The notes under the pieces are model-generated. The model saw nothing but the letters and a program-made list of their open reading frames with translations. It did no database searches and was not told the origin of the DNA. From contig REAW01000006.1 of assembly GCA_004293725.1 (NCBI GenBank), forward strand, positions 186,001 through 250,000: 64,000 nucleotides of DNA, in the 5' to 3' direction. A program made the position numbers and the translations under genes. This document shows, one piece after another, positions 25,038 to 33,690 of this stretch; position 1 is the stretch's first letter; the number at the start of each line of letters is the position of its first letter. The DNA comes from Curvibacter sp. Lineage in GTDB: Bacteria; Pseudomonadota; Gammaproteobacteria; Burkholderiales; Burkholderiaceae_C.

Positions 25038-25949
25038 TCAAGGGACTTCGTGTCCGTTAGCCAATTCATACAGCTCATACCAAGTTTGGCGGTCCATGGG
25101 AACTTTGGTGGCGTCAGAAAACTGGGCAATGCGGTCCAGCCGGTTGCTGCCCATCACGGGCATAACACCCATGGGGTGGTGCATTAACCACGCGATAGCT
25201 ACCGCCGATGCATCCACGCCATGGGCCTGTGTCAGCTGTGCCAAGCGGGGCGCCAGCCGCGCTGCTGAGGTACCTGGTTTGGTGGCTTCTGTGTGCAAAC
25301 GCCCGCCGCCCAAGGGCGACCATGCCATCAGGGGCATGCGTTGGGTTTGGGCGTATGCCAACTGGTCATCCACAAAGGGGGCTGTGTTCAGCAGGCCCAA
25401 CTCAATCTGGTTGGTTTGCAAGCGGTGTTTCATGCGTGATTGCAAAAGATCCACATCCCTCGGCATGAAGTTGGAAACGCCAACACCCCGCACTTTTCCG
25501 CTGTCAATCAAGGCATCAAGGCAAGCGCCGGTTGCATCCGGGTCCATCAAAGGGTCCGGGCGATGGACCAGTAGAAGATCAATCACGTCCACGCCTATGC
25601 GTTGCAGAGATCGATCCACACTTGCGTTTACATGGGCAGGGGTAGTGTCGTAGTGCTTGACGCGCGTGTTGGGCCAGCTTTTTGACATCAACATGATGTC
25701 GGTCTTGGTCACAATTTCAATCTGATCGCGCAAGGTCGGGCGTGCCTTGACGGCTTCACCAAAGAGGGCTTCGCAGCGATAGTCGCCGTAGATGTCGGCG
25801 TGATCGAAGGTGGTGATGCCCTGGGCCAGGCAGCTGTCAATTCGCGCCAGATTGGCATTCACGGATGTGTCTTGGGCTTCTGACAAGCGCCACACACCGT
25901 AGACCATACGACTGAAGGTTTGCCCGTTGGGCATGGAAGATCGATGCAT
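25038..25949 (-). CDS. Aldo/keto reductase
   Basis: 303 residues from the ATG at 25949; the open frame extends upstream into the LLM gene. The TIM-barrel AKR motifs are visible: TFDHADIYGDYRCEALFGEA with the catalytic Asp and Tyr, EIVTKTDI with the Lys, VDVIDLLLVHRPDPLMDP with the His, GVGVSNFMPRDVDLLQS, and the NADPH-binding end VMPVMGSNRLDRI. Residue order matches the YdhF-type oxidoreductases. It lies 25 bp after the LLM gene and just before the flavin reductase gene, so it may reduce an aldehyde or ketone released by the monooxygenase. Confidence 0.85.
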   Translation of the reverse strand: MHRSSMPNGQTFSRMVYGVWRLSEAQDTSVNANLARIDSCLAQGITTFDHADIYGDYRCEALFGEAVKARPTLRDQIEIVTKTDIMLMSKSWPNTRVKHYDTTPAHVNASVDRSLQRIGVDVIDLLLVHRPDPLMDPDATGACLDALIDSGKVRGVGVSNFMPRDVDLLQSRMKHRLQTNQIELGLLNTAPFVDDQLAYAQTQRMPLMAWSPLGGGRLHTEATKPGTSAARLAPRLAQLTQAHGVDASAVAIAWLMHHPMGVMPVMGSNRLDRIAQFSDATKVPMDRQTWYELYELANGHEVP

Positions 25950-25974
25950 GTTGAGTTTTTGTGAGAGTGATGGT

Positions 25975-27129
25975 TCAGCGGCGCACGCCGTTGCCCAAGG
26001 GGGTTGCGGGCGTTGATGAAGGAACCCGCCCATAGGCCTGAGCCAAAGACACGGTTTTCAGATGCGGCAGCACCTTGGTTCCGAAAGCTTCACATTCTTG
26101 CAGATGGGGGTACCCAGAGAAAATGAAGGCGCGGATACCCATCTTCATGTAGTCATGAATCTCCGATAACACTTGGTCCACGCTCCCGACCAAGGCTGCC
26201 CCGCAGCCACTGCGCGCGCGGCCGATGCCCGTCCACAAGTGGGGTTCTATATAGCCTTCCTCATCTGCGCGGTCACGGTTGGCGCTTTGCAGGGCTACAC
26301 CCAGGCTCGTGGCGTCCAGCGCGCGTTTTCGGATTTCACGCCCCTTTTCATCATCCAGCTGGGAAACCAACTCCCGCGCGTATTCACGGGCTTCGGCCTC
26401 GGTATCGCGCACGATGACATGGACACGCAGGCCGTAGTCGAGCAGGCGGCCATGCTTTTCAGCCTGCGCGTGTACGTCGCGCATGCGCTGGGCCAACATG
26501 TCTTTGGGCTCTGGCCACATGAGATACGTGTCGCAGTGCGCGCCGCACAAGGCCAGTGCATCCGGGCTGTAGCCGCCAAAGTAGAGCAGCGGGCCGTGGG
26601 TCTGGTAGGGACGCACCGGGTCGGTGGACAGGCCTTTGAGGTTGTAGATTTGGCCTTCGTAGTTGATTTCGTCTTGCGTCCACGCTTGCTTCAAGATTTC
26701 CACCACTTCCCATGAGCGACGGTAGCGGTAGGCGCTGTCCTCTTGCTGACCGGGGAAGTCCGAGGAAATGACGTTGAGCGTCAAGCGGCCTTCCAGCATG
26801 TGGTCCAAGGTGGCGACGGTGCGTGCCAGCATGGCTGGGTGCATTTCGCCGCAGCGGATGGCGGCCAAGAGGTTCATGCGGGACGTTTTGGGCGCCATTC
26901 CCGCCACAAAGCTCAAGGTGTCCTGGCCCACCTGGTAGGAAGACGGGCAGAGGATGTTGCGAAAGCCGAGCGCCTCAGCACGTGTTGCGATGGTGCTGGC
27001 GTTGGCCCAGCTGCTGCGCAGGTCTCCCTCGGGCACCCCGAGGTGGCGAAAATCATCGGAGCACAGCGGTGCAAACCAAGAGACCTCGGCCCCCTGAATG
27101 TCGGCACCTCGAACAGGAACGATGGACAT
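25975..27129 (-). CDS. LLM-class flavin-dependent monooxygenase (SsuD-like)
   Basis: 384 residues, ATG at 27129 preceded by AAGGAAG. It is a luciferase-like TIM barrel of the alkanesulfonate-monooxygenase branch: TRAEALGFRNILCPSSYQVG, LNVISSDFPGQQEDSAYRYR, YEGQIYNLKGLSTDPVRPYQ, LLYFGGYSPDALALCGAHCD and SGYPHLQECEAFGTKVLPHL. Enzymes of this group use FMNH2 and oxygen to cleave C-S or similar bonds in organosulfur compounds. The co-encoded flavin reductase would provide FMNH2. A GntR/UTRA regulator is divergent. The true substrate is unknown; there is no sulfonate transporter alongside. Confidence 0.88.
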   Translation of the reverse strand: MSIVPVRGADIQGAEVSWFAPLCSDDFRHLGVPEGDLRSSWANASTIATRAEALGFRNILCPSSYQVGQDTLSFVAGMAPKTSRMNLLAAIRCGEMHPAMLARTVATLDHMLEGRLTLNVISSDFPGQQEDSAYRYRRSWEVVEILKQAWTQDEINYEGQIYNLKGLSTDPVRPYQTHGPLLYFGGYSPDALALCGAHCDTYLMWPEPKDMLAQRMRDVHAQAEKHGRLLDYGLRVHVIVRDTEAEAREYARELVSQLDDEKGREIRKRALDATSLGVALQSANRDRADEEGYIEPHLWTGIGRARSGCGAALVGSVDQVLSEIHDYMKMGIRAFIFSGYPHLQECEAFGTKVLPHLKTVSLAQAYGRVPSSTPATPLGNGVRR

Positions 27130-27229
27130 GCAAAGTCTTCCTTTAAATATGGATCAATAGTAAATGAATTGACACTGGAATGTTCTTCGGGTTACTACCA
27201 ATCTGGCATTTTTGTCATACTTGCCTCCC

Positions 27230-27949
27230 ATGAAAAGCGCTTCCGCCACCCAACCCCTCCCCGTTTACCTGCAAGTGGCTGAGTTGTTAACACGCCAGAT
27301 CAAGGCGGGCTACTGGCACCAAGGGGAACGTTTGCCCACCGAAGCCGAGCTTGCCGCTAGCCTGAAAGTTGCAGTGGGCACCTTGCGCAAAGCGCTGGCC
27401 TTGCTGGAAGAACAGAATGTGTTGCAACGCGTGCAAGGCTCTGGCACCTACGTCAAGCGGGCGGTTGGGGCCAAACGCCTGTATGAGCTGTTTCGATTGG
27501 AGTTGGTCACGGGGCCGGGATTGCCCACCGCGCGCATTCTGGATGTTGCCCGCCTGGAGCGGCCGCCCCACGTACCCACCCTCGGAAAAGAGGTGTCCGA
27601 TGACGTCTGGCGGATTCGTCGCATGCGGTTTTTGAATCAAACGCCCGTCGCGCTAGAGGAAATCTGGTTCAACGGCGCACGGTGCACAACGCTGCAGGCC
27701 GAGGAACTGGGCGATTCGATGTACTTGTTTTATCAACAGCGATTTCAAGTTTGGATTGCGCGCGTGGAAGACCGACTTTCAGCGTCCACTACACCTGCGT
27801 GGACCTTGGCTCCGCTGGGGCTTGCACCGAACGCCTGCGCTGGATTCATCGAGCGTGTGTCCTGGACAGCATCCAATACGTTGGCCGAGTTTTCGCATAC
27901 CTGGTTTGACCCAGCAGTGTGCCGCTACGTATCGCGCTTGAGCCAATAA
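27230..27949 (+). CDS. GntR-family regulator with UTRA domain (HutC type)
   Basis: 239 residues from the ATG at 27230. The winged helix at residues 8-72 shows PVYLQVAELLTRQIKAGYWH, GERLPTEAELAASLKVAVGT and LRKALALLEEQNVLQRVQGS, as in the HutC subfamily. The C-terminal UTRA domain (LYELFRLELVTGPGLPTARI, VWRIRRMRFLNQTPVALEEI, WFDPAVCRYVSRL) binds a small molecule. It is divergent from the LLM monooxygenase operon with a 100-bp gap, so it probably represses that operon until an inducer binds. I could not pick a convincing operator. Confidence 0.85.
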   Translation: MKSASATQPLPVYLQVAELLTRQIKAGYWHQGERLPTEAELAASLKVAVGTLRKALALLEEQNVLQRVQGSGTYVKRAVGAKRLYELFRLELVTGPGLPTARILDVARLERPPHVPTLGKEVSDDVWRIRRMRFLNQTPVALEEIWFNGARCTTLQAEELGDSMYLFYQQRFQVWIARVEDRLSASTTPAWTLAPLGLAPNACAGFIERVSWTASNTLAEFSHTWFDPAVCRYVSRLSQ

Positions 27950-28067
27950 GCCACCGCCCCTATCCCGGGGCGGCGGGCCTTGGTGGCACAGTGAATTCCC
28001 CGGTTCTTCCGCCTGCGACGACAATCGGTGCCTCGCTATCGACAATGCTGCCAAAGAAACACCCCCT

Positions 28068-28319
28068 ATGACTGACAAATACAAAGCCGCCGCAGAAGCC
28101 CGCGAAGCCGCCTTGTGCGAACCCTGCCGGGGCATCCAGCGCAACTGGCGGCGCGCCCCAGGCCACGCCGAGTTGGTGCAAGGCGACAACCGCAGAGAAG
28201 ACCGCAAGGGGCGCGAGGTAACAGTGACACGCTACCGCTGCGACCGTTGTGGCTCCATCTGGGACTACGAAAACGACAAGGCTAATCAACAAGCGGGCTG
28301 GTCACTGCCGCGCCGCTAG
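28068..28319 (+). CDS. Small zinc-ribbon-like conserved protein
   Basis: 83 residues. It carries two cysteine pairs, CEPC (residues 17-20) and CDRC (58-61), far enough apart for one zinc ribbon; the second is followed by GSIWDYENDKANQQAGWSLP. The middle is strongly charged (GDNRREDRKGREVTVTRY). I do not recognise a named family. There is no strong ribosome site (CCAAAGAAAC upstream). It ends 6 bp before the DTW-domain gene and may be co-transcribed with it. Confidence 0.6.
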   Translation: MTDKYKAAAEAREAALCEPCRGIQRNWRRAPGHAELVQGDNRREDRKGREVTVTRYRCDRCGSIWDYENDKANQQAGWSLPRR

Positions 28320-28325
28320 CGCGCT

Positions 28326-29096
28326 TTGTCATCGCCCTTGTCTCAACGTCCCGTGACAAGCCCGCCGCATGCCGTTTGGCGCCTGCGTGCAGCACGGCTG
28401 GCGCGAAGCACCAAGCCCTTTTTGGCGCGCGGCGGCATAAAAGGCGAACGCTGCCCAGACTGCCGCGTCTTGCCCAGCCATTGCATTTGCACCCTGCGCC
28501 CCATCTTGCCTACGCATGCAGGTGTATGCCTGCTGATGGCAGATATTGAGCCGCTCAAACCCAGCAACACGGGCTGGCTGATTGCCGATGTGGTGGCCGA
28601 CACCTACGCCTTTGGCTGGGCACGCACGGAGGTGGACCCCGCGCTGCTGATGCTGTTGGCCGATCCCCAGTGGCAACCTTATGTGGTGTTTCCTGGAGAG
28701 TTTGTCGCCGAAGGGCGGGTGGTGAACACGCTCCCCATTGCAACCGATGGGGCGACCTCCAAAAGGCCTCTATTTATTCTGCTGGATGCAACTTGGCCCG
28801 AAGCGCGCAAGATGTTCCGCAAGAGCCCGTATCTGGACCGATTCCCGGTACTGAGCCTGCAGCCAGACCAGTTGTCACGCTACCGCCTGCGCCGCAGCCG
28901 CCGCGACGACCACTTTTGCACCAGCGAAGTGGGGGCGCTTTGCCTGGAGTTGGCGGGAGAATCACGTGCCGCGCAAGCGCTGGAAGCCTGGCTCGATGTA
29001 TTCAGCCACCACTACCTGCAAGCCAAACACCAACTCCCGCCCCTTTGGAGCAGTGAAGCCCATGGCCGACTGCAGGCGTTGGGTCAGCCCCGCTAA
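28326..29096 (+). CDS. DTW-domain tRNA-uridine aminocarboxypropyltransferase
   Basis: 256 residues with a TTG start; a GTG at 28353 is an alternative. A zinc site near the N-terminus reads CPDCRVLPSHCICT. The family signature appears as LLDATWPEARKMFRKSPYLD, followed by SLQPDQLSRYRLRRSRRDDH and STSEV-type residues (here CTSEVGALCLEL). Proteins of this family (YfiP/TapT) transfer the 3-amino-3-carboxypropyl group of S-adenosylmethionine to a tRNA uridine (acp3U). The N-terminal 35 residues are basic and poorly conserved. It is tail-to-tail with the broken alkB gene, with a repeat copy between. Confidence 0.85.
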   Translation: MSSPLSQRPVTSPPHAVWRLRAARLARSTKPFLARGGIKGERCPDCRVLPSHCICTLRPILPTHAGVCLLMADIEPLKPSNTGWLIADVVADTYAFGWARTEVDPALLMLLADPQWQPYVVFPGEFVAEGRVVNTLPIATDGATSKRPLFILLDATWPEARKMFRKSPYLDRFPVLSLQPDQLSRYRLRRSRRDDHFCTSEVGALCLELAGESRAAQALEAWLDVFSHHYLQAKHQLPPLWSSEAHGRLQALGQPR

Positions 29097-29103
29097 TTCG
29101 CTA

Positions 29104-29148
29104 CTATATTTATAGCTGCTTCCGCAGAATGCATAAGGGCTAGCGGCC
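29104..29148 (+). repeat. Dispersed intergenic repeat, copy 5
   Basis: CTATATTTATAGCTGCTTCC followed by GCAGAATGCATAAGGGCTAG and CGGCC: a good copy with both arms (CTATxxxTATAG hairpin, then GCTAGCGG-type end). It lies between two convergent gene ends. Confidence 0.55.
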
Positions 29149-29171
29149 CATTTCGCTTGCGCCCAGCGGAA

Positions 29172-29701
29172 TCACGCAACCTTGCGAAACGTCACGTTGA
29201 TGCGCCGCCGCCCGACCAGCGGGTGGTGTCCCTCTGCCACCGGAAGCACGCCATGGAAAGCCAGGCGTGACGGTCCACCCCAGACCACCACATCGCCGTG
29301 GGCCAAACGGTAGCGCTGGGTTTTGCCAGCGCGCTGCAGAGGCAGGAATCAGGAACAAAGTTGGGGTAGCCCGCTTCTGTGGCGGCATGTACCGCAAAGT
29401 CCACCATGCACGAGGGAATGGCCGGCCAAGGCTGGCGGGTGTGGGGATTGCTCGCCGCGTAACGGTAACCACCAGGCTCAGACACCCAGCCCAAGCTGCC
29501 GCAGCGTGTGGTCTGGATGGACATGGTGTGACCGCCCGGAGTTTGCATATGGCGCAGCGGCGCCAGGGCGATGACCGACTCCGCCGCTTGCAGCATCTGC
29601 ATATCCACTGCCCGGCCCAAACCCCGCAGCAAGACCGCTCCCGGGCCCATGGCTGCGCGCAGCTCTTCGGCCGGTAACGGCAAACTGTCAAACAAGTCCA
29701 T
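29172..29701 (-). pseudogene. alkB: AlkB-type 2-oxoglutarate/Fe(II) dioxygenase gene, internally deleted and frameshifted
   Basis: From the ATG at 29701 the frame gives the AlkB N-terminal half: GGHTMSIQTTRCGSLGWVSE, GGYRYAASNPHTRQPWPAIP and FVPDSCL. At about base 29340 the match ends and continues in another frame with the C-terminus: RLAHGDVVVWGGPSRLAFHG, then LLVGRRR-type GRRRINVTFRKVA, stopping at 29172. Intact AlkB has about 40 residues between these blocks, containing NRYxPG and the iron-binding HxD. That part is missing, so two of the three iron ligands are absent and the frame is broken. Read as one frame the product ends in nonsense at 29192. It probably does not repair alkylated DNA, unless the sequence is in error here. 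Confidence 0.75.
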
Positions 29702-29806
29702 GGAATGCAAACAAGAGAGGCACAAAAGCTGTATTTTTACACAGTGCCAGCCTTCCCCCGGCATCCTCCCCTGCATCAACTTGGCTACGCGTAAACTGCA
29801 ACCACT

Positions 29807-30430
29807 GTGACCCTACGCCCTACACGCATCGCCCCATTTGCTTCGCACGCCCTGTCGTTGTCACGATCGACGGTGTACCTGCTGCTGTGCGCAGGGTGGC
29901 TTTCTGGTTGCTCGGGGTTGTTGCCCACGTCGCGCAATGAGGCGCCGATGTTCAAGACCTTTGACGAGGCACGCCGCAGCATCGAATCGTTGGTACCCAT
30001 GCAAAGCGGTCTGGACAGTTTGACCCAGTTGGGCATTGACCCCATCAAGCAGCCCCACATCACCATCCTGACCCAGGCCGATGTCGCCCGCCGCTTGGCC
30101 AACAATAGCAACATGCTGCGCGAAGATTTGGACCCCGGCATCTTGCAATGCATGCGCGCCCGGGATGCCTGCCGTGGCTGGGAGCTCACCTTGTCCAGCA
30201 TTTCCAGAGAACGCACCGGAAACTTTTTTAGCGATTTCTTTAACTTTTCTCGTCGCACCCACACGACTGGATGGCGCTTCAATGCGCTCATCGTGTTGGT
30301 GGACAACATGGTGGTCTACCGAACCTGGGGTGGTGAGCCCATGGTGAACGAGATTGAAGTCCGCACCAACCCACTGGGCCCCTTGCAAGACACGGGCCCG
30401 TCTCTGGTGCCTCCCCCCACATTGCGATAG
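29807..30430 (+). CDS. Predicted outer-membrane or periplasmic lipoprotein
   Basis: 207 residues with a GTG start. A signal sequence (VYLLLCAGWLSGCSG) ends in a lipobox with Cys near residue 35, so the mature protein is probably lipid-anchored. The rest (FDEARRSIESLVPMQSGLDS, LGIDPIKQPHITILTQADVA, DLDPGILQCMRARDACRGWE, NALIVLVDNMVVYRTWGGEP) resembles conserved proteobacterial lipoproteins of unknown role. Two cysteines (Cys-MRARDA-Cys) could form a disulfide. It is divergent from the alkB remnant. Confidence 0.7.
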   Translation: MTLRPTRIAPFASHALSLSRSTVYLLLCAGWLSGCSGLLPTSRNEAPMFKTFDEARRSIESLVPMQSGLDSLTQLGIDPIKQPHITILTQADVARRLANNSNMLREDLDPGILQCMRARDACRGWELTLSSISRERTGNFFSDFFNFSRRTHTTGWRFNALIVLVDNMVVYRTWGGEPMVNEIEVRTNPLGPLQDTGPSLVPPPTLR

Positions 30431-30637
30431 TGGCTTCGAGCACCCGGCACAACCCGCAGCAGGCTAACCAATCGCATGCCTGCTGGACACCCTAGCAGAG
30501 CGCGGGCATGGTCGAGGTCTTGCGACGAGCCGTTAATCAGATCGTAAAAACTTCGCCTTCCGGGTTGGGGTAGCGACTGCTCGGCCGCAGGTGGCGCGGG
30601 ATACACGCGAGACGCAGTACGCCAAAACACTGATGCT

Positions 30638-31435
30638 TTAAGTCCGGCCCGGCCGCACTTCGCTGACCATGGCGCGCACAAAAGCACGCTCGGCAGCTAC
30701 GTAGTTCCATTGTTCGATCTGGCAGCAACCCGGGGGGGCACCCGCGCCCCAGCGCAACAGGTTGACCGAATTGGGCACACCCGCGCGCACCCGCGCGGAG
30801 ACTGCCGTACCCGCCTGCACCGCCCACAGCGGGCGTGTGAGGCCGTTCACCGCCATCACGTAAGGCAGGTGAATGTGTCCGCCCATCACAAGGTCTGCAC
30901 CCGCCGCAGCCCAAGCCTTAAGCGCTGCCGCGTGGCCGCGCAGGAGGTCGGGTGCATCTTCAGCGCGCGACACGGCGATGGGCTGGTGCACCACCACCAC
31001 ACGCAATTGATCGGGTTGTGCTTGGGCCAGTAGTTGCGCAACGCGGTCGATTTGTTGTGCGGACACTTCGCCGTGCTTGTGCCGCCAAGGTCGCGTGGTG
31101 TTGACACAAATCACCAACAGGTCCGCTGACGAAAAGGCGGGTTCAAGCTCTGCCCCGAATGCGGCAGTGTGCCGGGCGTAGGGGCGGCGTACGCGCGTCC
31201 ACACATCAAAAAGCGGTATATCGTGGTTACCCGGAATCGCCACGAAAGGCACATCCAGCTGATTCATGAAGGCGCGGGCTGCCTGAAACTGCGCAGGCCG
31301 GGCGCGCTGCGTAATGTCGCCCGAGAGCACCAGTAGATCCGGTTGCTGCAGCCGCGCCAGCGTACCCAGGGCTTCAACAACCTGTGGCTGTTCGGTGCCA
31401 AAGTGCGTGTCGGATATTTGCAGCAAGACGCTCAT
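30638..31435 (-). CDS. Calcineurin-like metallophosphoesterase (Icc/CpdA type)
   Basis: 265 residues. The metal-binding blocks of class III cyclic-nucleotide-phosphodiesterase-like proteins are all present: ISDTHFG (8-14), LVLSGDIT, AIPGNHDIP, VVVVHQPI and MGGHIHLP. It is standard length and GC-rich, unlike the phosphoesterase domain of the 528-3602 gene. Its first codon overlaps the stop of the lipid kinase gene by 4 bp, so the two are translated together. This pair (phosphoesterase plus diacylglycerol-kinase-type enzyme) suggests phospholipid or phosphodiester metabolism; a cAMP role is also possible. Confidence 0.88.
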   Translation of the reverse strand: MSVLLQISDTHFGTEQPQVVEALGTLARLQQPDLLVLSGDITQRARPAQFQAARAFMNQLDVPFVAIPGNHDIPLFDVWTRVRRPYARHTAAFGAELEPAFSSADLLVICVNTTRPWRHKHGEVSAQQIDRVAQLLAQAQPDQLRVVVVHQPIAVSRAEDAPDLLRGHAAALKAWAAAGADLVMGGHIHLPYVMAVNGLTRPLWAVQAGTAVSARVRAGVPNSVNLLRWGAGAPPGCCQIEQWNYVAAERAFVRAMVSEVRPGRT

Positions 31436-32418
31436 GCGTCACCGCTTTCGGGGGTGTGCGGTGCCGTGGACTCTGGCCCCGGGGGGCTTGGCATCAGCAG
31501 GTACAGCGGCTTGGAAAGCACACGAAAGTCCAGTGGTGCGCGCAAGCGTGTGACCTCGCCATCAAAAGCAACCTTCACCCCGCGGCGGCCCGGCGCGAGG
31601 GTGGGCCGCACCACCAAATGGTCAAACTCGAAATGCTCCACGCTGTCCGCCTCGCCCAACGTGCCCATGGCCCCGTGCAGCATCAGCCGCAACATCGACA
31701 AGGTACCAATCGGACGCAGCATGACGGCGGTGATGTGCGCAGCCGATATCGCCTGTTCCGGCTCGACCCCCAGCTGTTGCAACTGCAGCCGGTTGTTGCC
31801 GACAAACAAAGTCAGTGCCTGTACATCGCGCGCACTTGCGCCCTGTTCGATGTGCAAACGCAGCCGCCTTTGGGCGCGCAGAAGGGTTGCGCTGGCAGCC
31901 CAGAAAGCCACCCACCGGCTGCGCCCAAAGCGCGCTTTGTACGCCTCGCGGTCTTCCAGCAGGTCGGGGTACAGCCCCAGGCTGGCGTTGACCAAAAACA
32001 CGCGGTCATTGATGGCCGCCACCTGCACCGGCCAAGGCGACCACTGCAGCAGTTGCTGCGTGGCCTCGGCAGGGTCGGAGGGAATGCCGTGGGTGCGGGC
32101 GAAGTAGTTGAAGGTGCCTTGTGGCACCACCCCCATCGGGCAGCCCAAGGCGTGGGCGGCCTGCGCCACCGTGTTCAGCGTACCGTCGCCCCCCACTGCC
32201 ACTACGGCTGTACGGGTTGCGAGGGCCTGCTTAGCCGCCCGGTGCGCCACCTGGGCCAAATCGGTGGGGTGGCTAAATAGCAGATTGCCTTGGCGCCCGG
32301 CAGCAACAAGTGCCGCTTCAATCACCTGGCGCTTTGCGTCGGCCGCATTGCTACCCGACGCCGCATTGATGACAAATTGCAGCGGCGCTGACGGGTCAAT
32401 GACCGGGCAGACAAGCAT
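31432..32418 (-). CDS. Diacylglycerol kinase-family lipid kinase
   Basis: 328 residues. The DAGK catalytic domain starts PLQFVINAASGSNAADAKRQ; the ATP-binding loop reads VVAVGGDGTLNTVAQAAHAL, followed by GVVPQGTFNYFARTHGIPSD, all typical of YegS/DgkB-type kinases. The C-terminal domain shows VFLVNASLGLYPDLLEDREA and VKVAFDGEVTRL. It phosphorylates a lipid such as diacylglycerol or phosphatidylglycerol at the inner membrane face. Translationally coupled to the phosphoesterase that follows. Confidence 0.88.
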   Translation of the reverse strand: MLVCPVIDPSAPLQFVINAASGSNAADAKRQVIEAALVAAGRQGNLLFSHPTDLAQVAHRAAKQALATRTAVVAVGGDGTLNTVAQAAHALGCPMGVVPQGTFNYFARTHGIPSDPAEATQQLLQWSPWPVQVAAINDRVFLVNASLGLYPDLLEDREAYKARFGRSRWVAFWAASATLLRAQRRLRLHIEQGASARDVQALTLFVGNNRLQLQQLGVEPEQAISAAHITAVMLRPIGTLSMLRLMLHGAMGTLGEADSVEHFEFDHLVVRPTLAPGRRGVKVAFDGEVTRLRAPLDFRVLSKPLYLLMPSPPGPESTAPHTPESGDA

Positions 32419-32438
32419 GGCTTCTACCCAAAAACGGT

Positions 32439-32957
32439 TTACGTCTTATCGCGCGTCAGTCTCTCGGCGAATGAGATACCGATGGCAGACAAAACAAACG
32501 TGAAGTGGATGACCGCCACCATGGTCACAATCTGGATGTTCTCCAGGTTCAAGTCGCCGCTCAAATACGTCTTCAACGCATGTACACCTGAGATCGAGAT
32601 GATGGCGAAGGCCAGCTTCAATTTCAGGTTGTAAGTGTTGACATGGTCCAGCCAGTCCGGCTTTTTCATGTCAGTTTTGTCAAAGTGCCCGGTGGTCACA
32701 AACAGCGATACGCCCGCGAGCGCTACCACCCACACCAGCTGCGCCACCATGGTCATGTCGACCAGCTCCAAGACTTTGATGATGAGGTCAATTTTTTGCA
32801 GGTCGTCAAACAGCAACGTGTTCATCAGCTTGTAGGTTTCGAGCAAAAACTTGCCCAAAATTCCAAAAATGATGCCCACCAAACCCACATAAAAGAACAG
32901 CATCGTGAACCGCATGCCATAGAGCAATGAGCCCACACTTGAAAGTAACTTTTCCAT
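32439..32957 (-). CDS. YqhA/UPF0114-family membrane protein
   Basis: 172 residues with four predicted membrane helices (MLFFYVGLVGIIFGILGKFL, MVAQLVWVVALAGVSLFVTT, LKLAFAIISISGVHALKTYL, IVTMVAVIHFTFVLSAIGIS). The RFTMLFFYVGL start, the DLQKIDLIIKVLELVDMTMV stretch and the charged cytosolic loop KTDMKKPDWLDHVNTYNLKL are typical of YqhA (TIGR00645). Function is unknown; a channel-like role has been suggested for the fold. It is separated from the DUF456 gene by 18 bp, on the same strand. Confidence 0.85.
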   Translation of the reverse strand: MEKLLSSVGSLLYGMRFTMLFFYVGLVGIIFGILGKFLLETYKLMNTLLFDDLQKIDLIIKVLELVDMTMVAQLVWVVALAGVSLFVTTGHFDKTDMKKPDWLDHVNTYNLKLKLAFAIISISGVHALKTYLSGDLNLENIQIVTMVAVIHFTFVLSAIGISFAERLTRDKT

Positions 32958-32975
32958 TTTTTCCCTGACAAAAAC

Positions 32976-33458
32976 TTAAACCCAAAGGGCGACCAAAAAG
33001 ATCCCCACCATCACAAACGAAATGACCACCTTGGCCACCATGCCGAGCATAAGGCCCAGCCAGGTTGCCAATGCTACTTTGGCCGCGCGTTGCTGGTCTT
33101 TTTGCGCCCAATATTCTCCGATGGCTGCGCCCACCAAGGGCATGAACAGCACCCCCACCAAACCCATGAAGATACCCACAATAGTGCCCACTGCAGCGCC
33201 TAACAGCGCCAATTTGCTGGCGCCTGCACGTTTGGCGCCCATCAGGCCCGCTACAAAATCGAGTGCCCAAGCCAACGCGGCCAGCAGTGTGATGACTACG
33301 ACGGTGAACACACTGACGCGGGTGAAATCGTCGATCCAGGCGCCCAAAAACAGGCCAGCCCACACCAGCAGCGTGCCCGGCAGCAGCGGCAACACCGTGC
33401 CCGCGAGGCCCGCGACAACCAGCACGCCGCTGACAACCCACAAAAAGTTGATATCCAA
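32976..33458 (-). CDS. DUF456 family membrane protein
   Basis: 160 residues with four to five hydrophobic helices. The family hallmarks are the glycine-rich repeated GLxGTVLPLLPG near the N-terminus and the internal VGTIVGIFMGLVGVLFMPLV with GAAIGEY. The sequence is glycine- and alanine-rich throughout, as in small multidrug-like or glycine-zipper membrane proteins. No function is established. It precedes yqhA in the same direction, and probably forms a two-gene operon with it. Confidence 0.82.
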   Translation of the reverse strand: MDINFLWVVSGVLVVAGLAGTVLPLLPGTLLVWAGLFLGAWIDDFTRVSVFTVVVITLLAALAWALDFVAGLMGAKRAGASKLALLGAAVGTIVGIFMGLVGVLFMPLVGAAIGEYWAQKDQQRAAKVALATWLGLMLGMVAKVVISFVMVGIFLVALWV

Positions 33459-33690
33459 AGCCAGCTTTCCAATTAAACAAGCGCATCACCTTACCCGACT
33501 TGCGTGTCGGGAGCATTGGCCCGAAAAGATTCAGGGACTTGTCAATGACTGGAGTCGCAACGGTGGAGGCTTGACTTACACCAACCGGCCTCCGTGAAAA
33601 CCAGGGGCGGTTCATGCAAGACTATGCCGGGTCTGGTGCTGATGGTGGGCGCCATCTTGCCAAGGTATCGGCTTCTTCGGGCATACGCCA

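Noticed and set aside
27169..27197. TTGACA with a 17-bp spacer as the GntR gene promoter
   Set aside because: The -35 is perfect but no acceptable -10 hexamer lies at the right distance, so I did not annotate it.
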